Source: Christiangramia fulva
Lineage (GTDB): Bacteria > Bacteroidota > Bacteroidia > Flavobacteriales > Flavobacteriaceae
Length of the DNA: 64,000 bases
Direction of reading: 5' to 3'
Assembly: GCF_003024155.1 (NCBI RefSeq)
Contig: NZ_CP028136.1
Location: forward strand, 1,984,001 to 2,048,000
The notes beneath the pieces were generated by a model. The model did no database searches. It was not told the DNA's origin and saw only the letters and a list, made by a program, of their open reading frames with translations. How positions within the stretch are numbered: the stretch's first letter is position 1; every line of letters begins with the position of its first letter. Made by a program: the position numbers and the translations under genes. Below are positions 25,992-34,835 of this stretch, piece by piece.

Positions 25992-27283
25992 AAGACTTCA
26001 GATAAGGTTTTCTCCACATCTTTTACGCGGACTTCCCCGCTGATGAGCTTTGGCAGTAAGATGTCGCGGAGTTGAGTGAGGGAAATATTCTCCAATTGAT
26101 TGTTATACATCAAATCAAAAATTGGCAATCCCTCCTCATTATATTTTTCTAGAGCTTCTTTATTAGGATAAGGTATTTGAAGTTCCTTAAGGTTAGCAAC
26201 TGTTATATGTCCTAAACCAGTTGTTTGTTTATGAGTAGCTAAATTGATAAAAGTTGGAAGCTGGTATTTTAGTAAATTAAATACGAAACACTTTTGACCA
26301 GTATCTTCTGTTCTCACGACAAAAATGTGCTGATTAAGCAGTGCATTCCCTTTATCCCAAATATGTATGCCTAATGAAGTATGAGGATTTCCTGACCAGG
26401 GAAAGAGTATGTCTCCGTTTGAAATGAAATATTTATTATCTAATTCTTTTTCTGAATATTTCGTCTGAGAGGTAATTCCCTGTTTTATTTCTGCAATTTT
26501 AATAACAGGTAAACCTTTGTTGTTACTCTCTAATAGATCTCTAGGTTTAAAAGCTGCACCATTTACAAAATCAGCTATTGAATAAATACTCCTGACTTCC
26601 CATCCCTTCGGGATTTCTCCCAACTCAGAATCTACAAATTCACCATCCTGAAAAGGCCCAAAATCAACAAACCAGTGCTTGTATAGAGCCATTGCCATTT
26701 CTTCCAGGGTTTTGTTCATCTGAAGGTTGAGTTCGATCTTATCGTCTAAAGCTGAAAGGATGGAGGCGATGGATTTTTGTTCTTGAAGAGGAGGTACAAT
26801 TATTGAAAGCTTTTGTTGGTCAGTTATTCCGATGTACGCTCTTGTGGAACCAGAGCCTGCCCGCATATTTAATTCGTTCTGAAATTCAGGAGAGTTAAAG
26901 TAAAATTTTAAATAATGATTATTTAGTTGCTTTTTGTCCAAAACACGATAATAAGTAACTTGAGGTGTTAACATTATGTATTCTGTTTCAATTTTTGGAA
27001 CTATGGCAGTGCGACCTATGGAAGCTTTATGAGTTAACAATACATCCCCTTCAATTGCAAAACCCTTTCTTAATTTATCTCCTTGAATTTTAGAAATAAA
27101 TGAACAACTCTTTAAATTAACTTGGCCTCTTATAATATCAGAAGCCATAACAAAGGGAATTCCTGATGATATAAAATCTTTACCTTTAGGGTGCGAACCA
27201 CCGTGATTTCCATCAAGCGGTTTTTCTAAAATTTTGTTCTTTATCAGCTCTTCAACTGTAAATGTTTTCCAATTCTCTGGCAT
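25988..27283 (-). CDS. hsdS: type I restriction enzyme S (specificity) subunit
   Basis: 431 aa. Two target-recognition domains: the first at about 1-160, ending in IVPPLQEQKSIASILSALDD, which starts the central conserved helix; the second at about 215-380, followed by LRDILLPKLISGEVRV. Each domain reads half of a split DNA target. The gene lies directly upstream of hsdR in the normal order, but hsdM is separated by about 4 kb of accessory genes. Confidence 0.92.
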   Translation of the reverse strand: MPENWKTFTVEELIKNKILEKPLDGNHGGSHPKGKDFISSGIPFVMASDIIRGQVNLKSCSFISKIQGDKLRKGFAIEGDVLLTHKASIGRTAIVPKIETEYIMLTPQVTYYRVLDKKQLNNHYLKFYFNSPEFQNELNMRAGSGSTRAYIGITDQQKLSIIVPPLQEQKSIASILSALDDKIELNLQMNKTLEEMAMALYKHWFVDFGPFQDGEFVDSELGEIPKGWEVRSIYSIADFVNGAAFKPRDLLESNNKGLPVIKIAEIKQGITSQTKYSEKELDNKYFISNGDILFPWSGNPHTSLGIHIWDKGNALLNQHIFVVRTEDTGQKCFVFNLLKYQLPTFINLATHKQTTGLGHITVANLKELQIPYPNKEALEKYNEEGLPIFDLMYNNQLENISLTQLRDILLPKLISGEVRVKDVEKTLSEVL

Positions 27284-27330
27284 TAGTTGTTGGATTTTTT
27301 AACCTCCGGGAACACAAGTTGCGCCTTTGT

Positions 27331-27633
27331 TCAGTACGAAAAGTTTGTTTCTAGCTCAATTTTTAAAGCCTCAATTAGTTCTGAAATCTCTAAACTTTTA
27401 TTCTTATAGTCTTCCGTAATTTGTTCTTGACTTTTATTAGAAAGAAAAAACAGTTTAGCAGAAATGTCGAGTAATAAATTTAATAATCTTGTATCGTTTT
27501 TTATAGAATTTTCAGTTTGCCATCTATCAATTGATTGTTTAGATAAACCAACAAGAGGAAAGTGAAATCTTTTACTATTGATTTCGTTTATCACTTTTCT
27601 TTGAACATCAATTCTATTTAAAAATTCCCTCAT
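27331..27633 (-). CDS. 100-aa helical protein, nucleotidyltransferase cassette
   Basis: Unrecognised protein with mostly helical composition: NSKRFHFPLVGLSKQSIDRW at 19-38, LLNLLLDISAKLFFLSNKSQ at 50-69, then a charged helix ISELIEALKIELE. Its ATG overlaps the upstream stop by one base (TAATG), so it is coupled to the nucleotidyltransferase. In toxin-antitoxin logic, a small partner beside a minimal nucleotidyltransferase would be the HEPN-like or substrate-docking half. I see no RxxxxxH signature, so this is only a possibility. Confidence 0.7.
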   Translation of the reverse strand: MREFLNRIDVQRKVINEINSKRFHFPLVGLSKQSIDRWQTENSIKNDTRLLNLLLDISAKLFFLSNKSQEQITEDYKNKSLEISELIEALKIELETNFSY

Positions 27634-28262
27634 TATATTTTTGATTTTTTTACAAGGTTATCAAACCAGTTATCAATTATAACTAATTCGGAAAAGACTT
27701 CTTTTAATTCTTCATCAGTTATCAGATTACCGAATCCTCTAGTCGATAAAATCCTCGATCGCTCCAATAATTTAAAGGTAGTTTTGGAAACTGGAATGGA
27801 ATCCTCTCCTAAATGATGAGCAGATTTTCGGGAAAAATTAAATTGTTTTAGCTTACCTAAAGAATAACAGGTGGCGAAATTTCGGATAGCTAAAAAAATC
27901 ATTGAGAGCTCAAAGTCTCTGGAGTCCGATGAATTCATTAGAAAATCCCTTGAAGTGTAGTATAAGGTTGAAAATTTTTTCAAGTCATTTTCTAAATTTT
28001 GATAAGGTTTTGGTTTTCCCAAATCTTTAAAAATATTTTCACCACTAGTTGAAAATATTTGTTTTGATTCCAAAAATAGATGCCAAGAAAACGGATTTCC
28101 TTCATTCCATATTTCTTCAATACGATTTCTATTATAAATAGAAAATTTATCTATATCAAGATTATTAAGCTTTTCATCCTTATTTTTTATTAATAATAAA
28201 TCTATGTCTGAGCTCTGGTCAATTTCTCCTCGACAAAGTGAGCCGAATGCAAATATTTCCAT
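27633..28262 (-). CDS. minimal nucleotidyltransferase-domain protein
   Basis: 209 aa. GSLCRGEIDQSSDIDLLL at residues 7-24 is the Pol-beta/MNT active-site signature (GS, then DxD metal ligands). Only six residues precede it, shorter than usual; the frame has a stop just upstream, so this ATG is the start. The remainder (about 90-205) is a helical domain typical of MNT substrate-binding or HEPN-like partners. Relatives transfer AMP or other nucleotides to proteins or tRNA, often in toxin-antitoxin or defence modules. It overlaps both neighbours by one base (TAATG). Confidence 0.8.
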   Translation of the reverse strand: MEIFAFGSLCRGEIDQSSDIDLLLIKNKDEKLNNLDIDKFSIYNRNRIEEIWNEGNPFSWHLFLESKQIFSTSGENIFKDLGKPKPYQNLENDLKKFSTLYYTSRDFLMNSSDSRDFELSMIFLAIRNFATCYSLGKLKQFNFSRKSAHHLGEDSIPVSKTTFKLLERSRILSTRGFGNLITDEELKEVFSELVIIDNWFDNLVKKSKI

Positions 28263-29083
28263 TATCTACGATTAAATCTTTTAATAATTATAGAGGTAAA
28301 TAATGCAAAACCTAAAAATCTTAAAATCGTTAAGAAGGTCAAGTAGTTAGCCGAGTAATAGTCAGGTTTTCGAACACCCCAAATGATGCTGGGAACTTCT
28401 TTAAAAGATTCCCAATAGCTAATAATTAAGGAGCTATTTTTAAAACAAAACGTATGGATTAGAGTACATACAATCCAAAGGTAGATTCCTGTTAGAATTA
28501 ATTTCCGGACATTTTCACCATTTCCCCAAACGAATTCATGAATTTTAAAGTTCAGCCATTTAAAAAACATTTCCCATCTTTCCCAACTTTTCCAATTTCC
28601 GTATTTGGTTCGGTAATAAGTTTTATTAGAATTCCAAGCGTCATAGAGATGATTTTTAGTCGCTTTTAATTCAATTTTGATGGCTTTATTAGCTGAAACT
28701 GCTTCTCCTAAACTCTGATAATTTAATCTTAAGGATCTAGCAAACTTTTGAATTAAATTATCATAACTCGGACAATTATTAGAAAGGATTTCATCCTCTA
28801 TTAACGTCTTTTCAAATATTGCGTATTCAAATTTTGAACCTGGGAATGTACTTTGAGTGAAGTTACAGTTAATGAATTTGCATCCATTAAAATTACAATC
28901 TTCAAATATAATATTTCTGAAGTAGCAATGTTCAAAGTAAGTATGGCTAAAGTCAACTCCAACAAATTTCTGTTTTTTGGATCCTATCCTAACAAAAAGA
29001 TAGTTATGAAATGATTCATTTTCCAAATCTGAATCAAATATTTTATCCTCTAATCTTGTTCTTCCACTATCTATCACACTCAT
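28262..29083 (-). CDS. pentapeptide-repeat protein with C-terminal membrane helices
   Basis: 273 aa. Residues about 35-95 form pentapeptide repeats (FVGVDFSHTYFEHCYF, CNFNGCKFINCNF, STFPGSKF), a right-handed quadrilateral beta helix. A helical linker follows (about 100-190), then two hydrophobic segments, LILTGIYLWIVCTLIHTF (about 203-220) and the region ending FLGFALFTSIIIKRF (about 255-269). First gene of the TAATG-coupled trio. Membrane-anchored pentapeptide proteins occur in several defence and effector systems; its role here is unknown. Confidence 0.8.
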   Translation of the reverse strand: MSVIDSGRTRLEDKIFDSDLENESFHNYLFVRIGSKKQKFVGVDFSHTYFEHCYFRNIIFEDCNFNGCKFINCNFTQSTFPGSKFEYAIFEKTLIEDEILSNNCPSYDNLIQKFARSLRLNYQSLGEAVSANKAIKIELKATKNHLYDAWNSNKTYYRTKYGNWKSWERWEMFFKWLNFKIHEFVWGNGENVRKLILTGIYLWIVCTLIHTFCFKNSSLIISYWESFKEVPSIIWGVRKPDYYSANYLTFLTILRFLGFALFTSIIIKRFNRR

Positions 29084-29262
29084 CGATTTTATAAGTAAGT
29101 CAATTGTAAATTTTTTAGTAATTTTAGACTACGCCTCACGTAAAAACAGTGCGAGCTGCTGAGGGTGATTGACCTTGGGGCAATCCGCTGAGAAAGCGTG
29201 TAAAATGCTTCAATTTGCAACAGTTCTTAACATTGTTTTCATATTATTTTAGCTTAGTATAT

Positions 29263-30156
29263 TTAGTATTCTATCCGTTCACCTTGGTCAATTGATGCTA
29301 ATACTTTATTTACAATGGAGTTTGTAATTATAATATTCCCATCTTGATTTATTTTGCGACCTTGAGTCATTTCAACTTCAATTGAAAATCTGTTTGAGAA
29401 GTGGATTTCGCCCCGCAGGACTTGATTTTTAAATTCAACGTCATCCATTAAAAAATTTATGATTTCGTCATTGTAAAAACCTTTCCATCTGAACTTACCC
29501 CGTTTCAATGCTGGCGATATAACATCTATGACCACATTTTCAAGTTTAAGTTCTGGTAAGTCATCTGAACTCAAAATGAACTTTGAAAATTCTCTTTTTA
29601 GAATTTTTCTTGAATTACCAATTGGTTTTTCTTCTTCAAAACGTTGAACCTCGATAGATTCAACCTTTTGATAATTATTTAATTTTTTGTAGAGATTGGA
29701 TTTCCGCCAGGAAATTTTATAATTCTTGTTTAAAAATTCAATAGAATCTTTAACCTTTTGCTGGTCAAGTTCTGAATCATCCTGAATGAAGTCTAGATTC
29801 AGCTTCTCTAATTCTTTTCTTTTAATTTCGTTGTCCAGTTTTAAATTTTCAATCTGTAGTTGTGTTAATTCTTTATTTTCAACTGGGAAACGGGAAATAA
29901 TAATTGCTGCAACACTAACAATAAGGGTGATTTGAACCGAATTTTTCCCGAGAAATTTCCAAGTCTCCTTAAAACCACCCTCTTCGGTCGGAAAAGTTTC
30001 TAATGTAAGTTGTAATCCTAATGTATTTGCTATTTCTTTATAAATATGAAGAATTTCTTTTTCACATTCATTTCGAATAATGGAATCAATTGTATGACTA
30101 TTATCTTTAAAACAATAGTGAAATTGTAGTCTATTTGATTTTTCAATTAATTCCAT
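29263..30156 (-). CDS. membrane/coiled-coil protein of unknown function in defence island
   Basis: 297 aa. N-terminal domain (1-70) with HTIDSIIRNECEKEIL, then GGFKETWKFLG and one TM helix, ITLIVSVAAIIISRFP (about 76-91). A coiled coil follows at about 95-120 (LQIENLKLDNEIKRKELEKL), then a beta-rich C-terminal domain (about 180-290). No named domain is recognised. It lies 179 bp upstream of the pentapeptide operon on the same strand and may belong to the same system. One TM plus a coiled coil suggests an oligomeric membrane sensor or effector; that is inference. Confidence 0.75.
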   Translation of the reverse strand: MELIEKSNRLQFHYCFKDNSHTIDSIIRNECEKEILHIYKEIANTLGLQLTLETFPTEEGGFKETWKFLGKNSVQITLIVSVAAIIISRFPVENKELTQLQIENLKLDNEIKRKELEKLNLDFIQDDSELDQQKVKDSIEFLNKNYKISWRKSNLYKKLNNYQKVESIEVQRFEEEKPIGNSRKILKREFSKFILSSDDLPELKLENVVIDVISPALKRGKFRWKGFYNDEIINFLMDDVEFKNQVLRGEIHFSNRFSIEVEMTQGRKINQDGNIIITNSIVNKVLASIDQGERIEY

Positions 30157-30225
30157 TTTGATTGTTTCAAATTCACAATAGCGTCCCTCGCGTGCGGGAG
30201 GGTTTTATAGGTTGTTGAACAGGTA

Positions 30226-30524
30226 TTATCTTTTTCGTGTACCTTTTCTTTTATTTATATCCTTTGTGATTTTCTTTATTTCTTTTTCCGGATTTGCATA
30301 TAATCTGTTAAGAGCAAATTCCAATAGCTTATAAGCTTCAAGTATATCAATGGTTTCTAAATCTCCTAAATGACTTCCAGTATTTCCGATCCATTTTATT
30401 GCTATTAACAAGTCTGTAAGCTCTTTGTTATCAAAAATTAATATTCTTTTATGTAATGATATGGGCTTTCTCTTACCATTGTTAATTTCGTATCGTTTTA
30501 CCTTGTGCTCGTTTAGTAAAACTT
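30226..30524 (-). pseudogene. 3' fragment of a DUF4145-like gene, cut by REP element
   Basis: The open part reads KELTDLLIAIKWIGNTGSH then LEAYKLLEFALNRLY, the C-terminal core of DUF4145-type proteins common in restriction and defence loci. Upstream the frame passes straight into the REP-like element at 30525 with no start codon. The N-terminal half is absent on the far side of the RAYT gene. Confidence 0.7.
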
Positions 30525-30677
30525 CCCCCGCTGGTGCGCGATTGCATCGCGTTCAATTTTTGTTTTTTTAATATTTGGCATTTATAAGAGTTTGGATTTT
30601 GAATGAAATTTTCTATATCTGTTTTTATCTGTTCAATCTTCTTAGATACCACGCGATGCAATCGCGCGGGAGCAGAA
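30525..30677. repeat. REP-like palindromic element, copy B (next to RAYT)
   Basis: Same ends as copy A: CCCCCGCTGGTGCGCGATTG and ACGCGATGCAATCGCGCGG. It sits 45 bp past the RAYT stop codon, as expected for the transposase's own REP. Confidence 0.85.
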
Positions 30678-30721
30678 GTATTGAAGGGCGTGTTCCATTT
30701 CTCATATCTATATCAATTTTT

Positions 30722-31285
30722 TCACCCGTAATATCTAAAAACAACTACGTCTTCCAAAAGTCCTTTTTCATCTGCATAATCACCTGCACTGCTATAAACA
30801 TAATCTTCTGCTCTATAAACTAAACCCGCCTCCACCGGATTATGGTGAATATAGCTAATCTTTTCCCAAATAACTTTATTGCTCCATAATTCAATAGGCT
30901 TATTATCGTGCCTCCAGAACTGATGTTCTTTCACATTAGATGATTCTGCAGCAGCTTTTTTAAACTGCTCAAGGAGAAATTCTTTCCGGCTCTCTTTTGG
31001 ATTATTTTGTATAGCTTTTACAATTGCTTTACTGGTAAACCGTTTAAAATCTCCTAAAAGCAGCGCCGGATGCTGCCCGTCTACACTTCTAAATACTAGG
31101 TGCACGTGATTAGTCATTATACACCAGGCAACGATTTCCATTCCTTTCTCTTTTTGACAATAAGAAAGACTTTGCAATAAAATATCTTTATACTCATTAC
31201 GGGTAAAAACATCAAGCCAATTCACCACCGCAAAACTTACAAAATAAAGTCCTTCAGGGTTATGGAATTTGTAATTTCGGCTCAT
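30722..31285 (-). CDS. REP-associated tyrosine transposase (RAYT, Y1/HUH family)
   Basis: 187 aa. HUH motif in WCIMTNHVHLVFRS (about 55-68), and the catalytic Tyr is probably the one in KISYIHHNPVEAGLVY (about 146-161), the family signature. RAYTs nick single-stranded REP palindromes and are thought to spread them. It is flanked by REP copy B downstream and a half REP at 31307-31338 upstream. Length and motifs look intact, so it may still be active on the copies found through this island. Confidence 0.92.
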   Translation of the reverse strand: MSRNYKFHNPEGLYFVSFAVVNWLDVFTRNEYKDILLQSLSYCQKEKGMEIVAWCIMTNHVHLVFRSVDGQHPALLLGDFKRFTSKAIVKAIQNNPKESRKEFLLEQFKKAAAESSNVKEHQFWRHDNKPIELWSNKVIWEKISYIHHNPVEAGLVYRAEDYVYSSAGDYADEKGLLEDVVVFRYYG

Positions 31286-31306
31286 GTTTTAAAGTTCTTG
31301 TCTTAT

Positions 31307-31338
31307 GGCTACACCACGCGATTCAATCGCGCGGTAGC
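31307..31338. repeat. half REP-like palindrome upstream of RAYT
   Basis: CACCACGCGATTCAATCGCGCGG matches the right end of the REP-like elements, 22 bp before the RAYT start codon. Confidence 0.75.
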
Positions 31339-31346
31339 ATTGAGCT

Positions 31347-32768
31347 TTATAATATCTTATCAAAATTAACTTTAATCTTTTCCTTTAATTCTTCCCCTTT
31401 TTCAAACTGCTCTAGCAACTGCGCCTTGAGGCCCTCCATTTTTTCTTCAAAAGGGATCCCGTCATCTTCTTCGGCTTCTGTACCTACGTAGATGCCAGGA
31501 GTGAGTTTGTAGTCCTGCTTTTGAACTTCGGCTATGGTGGCTGCTTTGGAAAAGCCTTCGATGTCCTGGTAGGCCTCGACTCCGCTCGGCCTGACATCGG
31601 GAGGGGTGACATTGCGCCATTTGTGGTAGGTCTCGGCAATTTTATTGATATCCTCATCACTAAAAACCCGCAGTTTCCTGCTGGCCATTGTGCCCATTTT
31701 TGAGGCGTCCAGGAACAGGATCTCGTTATTTCGCTCGCGGTGGGTGCCGTCTTTTCCGTCGCGGTTCTTGCTCAGGATAAAAAGACAGGCGGGGATCCCG
31801 GTGGTAAGGAACAGCTTATCGGGCAGGCGTACAATGGCATCTATCATAGAATTGTCTACCATATGCTGCCGCACGTTTTTCTCGCCTTTGTTGTTGGAGG
31901 TCATCGCCCCGTTGGCCATTACAATTCCAGCAGTACCGGTGTCGCTTAAATGGTGCCAGAAGGTTTGCATCCACATATAATTGGCGCTGCCATCTGTAGT
32001 GAATTCTTCCTTGGGACCAAATAACCGTGGATCGCCATCGGGCAGATCTTCCGGGTGCCAGTTGCTCACATTAAATGGCGGATTGGCAATGATAGTGTCG
32101 GCTTTCAGGTTTGGGAATTTGTCATCCAGTAAGGAATTTCCAAGTTTGATGTCAAAAGAAAGGTCCCGCAGCATAAGGTTCATAAGGCACAAACGCAAGG
32201 TTTGCGCGGTCATTTCCTGCCCATAGATCGCGATGTCTTTTTTGTTTCCGCCGTGTTCCTTGATGAACTTCAAACTCTGCACAAACATACCACCACTCCC
32301 ACAAGCCGGATCAAAGATGCGCCCTTTGTAAGGTTCCAGCAATTCCACCAGCAGCCTTACGATACTTCCGGGCGTAAAGAACTGTCCCGCACCCGAACCT
32401 TCAGCCATTGCAAATCGGCCGATGTAATATTCATAGATACGGCCCAGGATATCGCTTTCGGGATTTTCCTTTTCAGAAAATTTGGGGTGGGAAAGCAGGT
32501 TGATGATTCCGCCGGTTTGTTTGGGAGAAAGTTCACTCCGCACAAAGATCCGCGGCAGAATATTCACCAGCTGGGGGTTATACCCCGTTAATAACTCCTG
32601 GATCACATCAAAAGCATCATCCACCTTCACCTTGATATCATCCTGCTCGGCATTGTCTTTCAAATATTGCCAGGAAGCGGTTTCAGGAATTTTAAAGGTG
32701 TTGCGGGAGCGGTATTCATCCCGGTCCTCCAGGACGTAATTGATCTCCTCCTTATCTGTGTTCTCTAC
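31347..32768 (-). pseudogene. hsdM: hsdM, N-terminally truncated (type I methyltransferase subunit)
   Basis: The frame encodes about 473 residues and has no ATG. It begins inside the gene at TDKEEINYVLEDRDEYRS, where HsdM proteins have roughly 75 residues before. The catalytic core is intact: motif I FDPACGSGGMF (nt about 32287-32319) and motif IV NPPF (nt about 32072-32083). Near the C-terminus YHKWRN is followed by a repeat-derived insertion (DVRPSGVEA) before YQDIEGFSKAA. The missing start lies at 36466-36558. A TTG at 32661-32663 could start a 438-aa product. It probably no longer methylates properly. Confidence 0.85.
31571..31595. repeat. dispersed palindrome inserted in frame in hsdM
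   Basis: Differs at two positions from the repeat at 4443-4467: AGGTC..GACCT becomes AGGCC..GGCCT, a T-A pair changed to C-G. It keeps the hsdM frame and adds about 13 residues. Confidence 0.8.
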
Positions 32769-34812
32769 CTACCCGACAATTATGAACAAAATTGACAGTT
32801 TGAAATCGGATGACGAAAGGTTTTATGGCGTAGGTCATTTTGATGTTGTGATTATTGACGAAGCTCATCGTTCCGTCTATCAGAAATATAAAACGATTTT
32901 TGATTATTTTGATAGTTTATTAATAGGCTTAACAGCTACCCCTAAAAAAGATATAGATAGAAATACCTATTCATTATTTGAAATAGAAGACGATAATCCA
33001 ACTTTCGCTTATGAACTCAATCAGGCAGTCAATGATAAATTTCTGGTACCTCCAAAAGCAATGGAAGTTCCAATAAAATTTCCATTGGAAGGAGTGAAGT
33101 ATAAGGAACTACCGGAAAAGGATAAAGCACATTACGAAGAGTTATTTGGCGATCCGATTACTGGTGAGGTATATATTGACGAAATTGATAAAGGAAAATT
33201 GAATAGTTGGCTATTTAATAAAGACACTGTCGATAAAGTTTTGGCCCATCTTATGGAAAATGGGATTAAAGTTGCTGGAGGCGACAAACTAGGAAAAACC
33301 ATCATTTTTGCTAAGAACCATAAACATGCTGCATTTATAGAAAAACGCTTTAATAAAAACTACCCGGAATATGGTGGCTCTTTTTTAAGAATTATCGATA
33401 ATTATGCTGACAAGGCCCAGGATCTTTTAGAACGCTTTTGTGAAGATAAAGTGGAGATGGAACCGCAAATAGCTGTATCTGTAGACATGATGGATACAGG
33501 CGTAGATGCTCCAAGAGTGGTAAATCTTGTATTTTTTAAAAGAGTGCGCTCCTTTGCAAAATACTGGCAAATGATTGGGCGCGGAACAAGGTTGCGTTTT
33601 AATTTATTTGCGCCTGGAAAAGATAAAGAGTACTTCGTAATATTTGATTTTTGTTCAAATTTCGAATTTTTTGATGAATTTCCCGATGGAATTACTGCTG
33701 CCAGTTCCCAAGGTTTGTCAGAACAAATTTTTGAAGCCAAATTAGATTTAGTGATCGCCCTGAGGGACAAAACGGATGCAACGGAAGAAGAAGATCAATT
33801 GATGGAAAATTTTACTGAAAATCTTCATCAATTAATAAAAGAACTGGATGAAAACAGATATCAGGTTAGATCTGTATGGAAATATGTAAAGAAATATAAA
33901 GAAAGGGAATCCTGGGAAAATCTGAATATTGGGGATCAAAATGATATAAAAACCCATTTGGCAAAGCTTCCATCTTACAAAGATGATGAGGATGAACTCG
34001 CAAAAAGATTTGACCTGATCATCTTAAAACTCCATTTAGCACTAATTAATGGTAACCGCTCTCAAGAAAATTATATAAATAGAATAATAAATATAGGGAA
34101 CCGATTAGAGAAAAAAAGAAATATTCCTGCAGTAGCTGAAAAAATTAATACCATAAGGGAGGTTCAGGACGGAGATTTCTGGAAACAGATTTCCTTGCTT
34201 CAACTGGAAAAAGTTAGAGAAGAATTAAGGAGCCTGATACAGTTTTTGGATAAAGAAAAATTAGATCCGGTTTATTCCAATTTCGAAGATACGGTTTATG
34301 AGAATAAAATTAAAGAGTGGGATATATTAGGAGGTTATCAAAATTCACCTAGCTATATGAACAGAGTGGAAGCATTTATCCGTAAAAATAAAAATCATTT
34401 AGTTATTGATAAACTTTACAAAAATTTGCCAATCACTGAAAAAGAACTTGTAATTCTTGAACAATTTTTATCTAAGGGTGAGATCGGCACTGATTTTAAA
34501 GAACATATTAACGGAGCTCCCTTAGGTAAGTTTGTGCGCAATATAATTGGCCTGGATATACGGGTAGCAAACAATCTGTTCAGTGATTTTATACAGGATG
34601 AAAATTTGAATGCCGACCAAATCACTTTTGTAAATAAAATCATCCAGCACCTTAACGAAAAAGGAACTATAGAAAAGCAACTTCTTTCTTCCGCTACCTT
34701 TGAAAAAGGATATGAAAGGGGAATTCTAGATGTTTTTAAAGGAGACAAAGAACGAATAACTAAAATAATATCCATTGTAGACAGGGTGAACGGGAATGCG
34801 GGGATAGCTTAA
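32740..34812 (+). pseudogene. second type I restriction R subunit, 5' truncated
   Basis: An open frame of 690 aa whose homology starts at VFSTYPTIMNKI (nt about 32758). It has DEAHRSVYQKYK, GLTATPK, and QMIGRGTRLRF with the EcoEI-type C-terminal helical region. The nuclease domain, Walker A and about 400 upstream residues are missing, so it cannot translocate or cut. The N-terminal bases before 32758 are hsdM sequence on the opposite strand. It belongs to another subfamily than the hsdR at 22989, so it is from a different system. Confidence 0.85.
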
Positions 34813-34835
34813 AGCTTTAAAATTGATTTATGAAT

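Noticed and set aside
29130..29210. CAATCCGCTGAGAAAGCGTG resembles the REP interior
   Set aside because: Too diverged and no paired inverted end; it might be an old relic, but I cannot support it.
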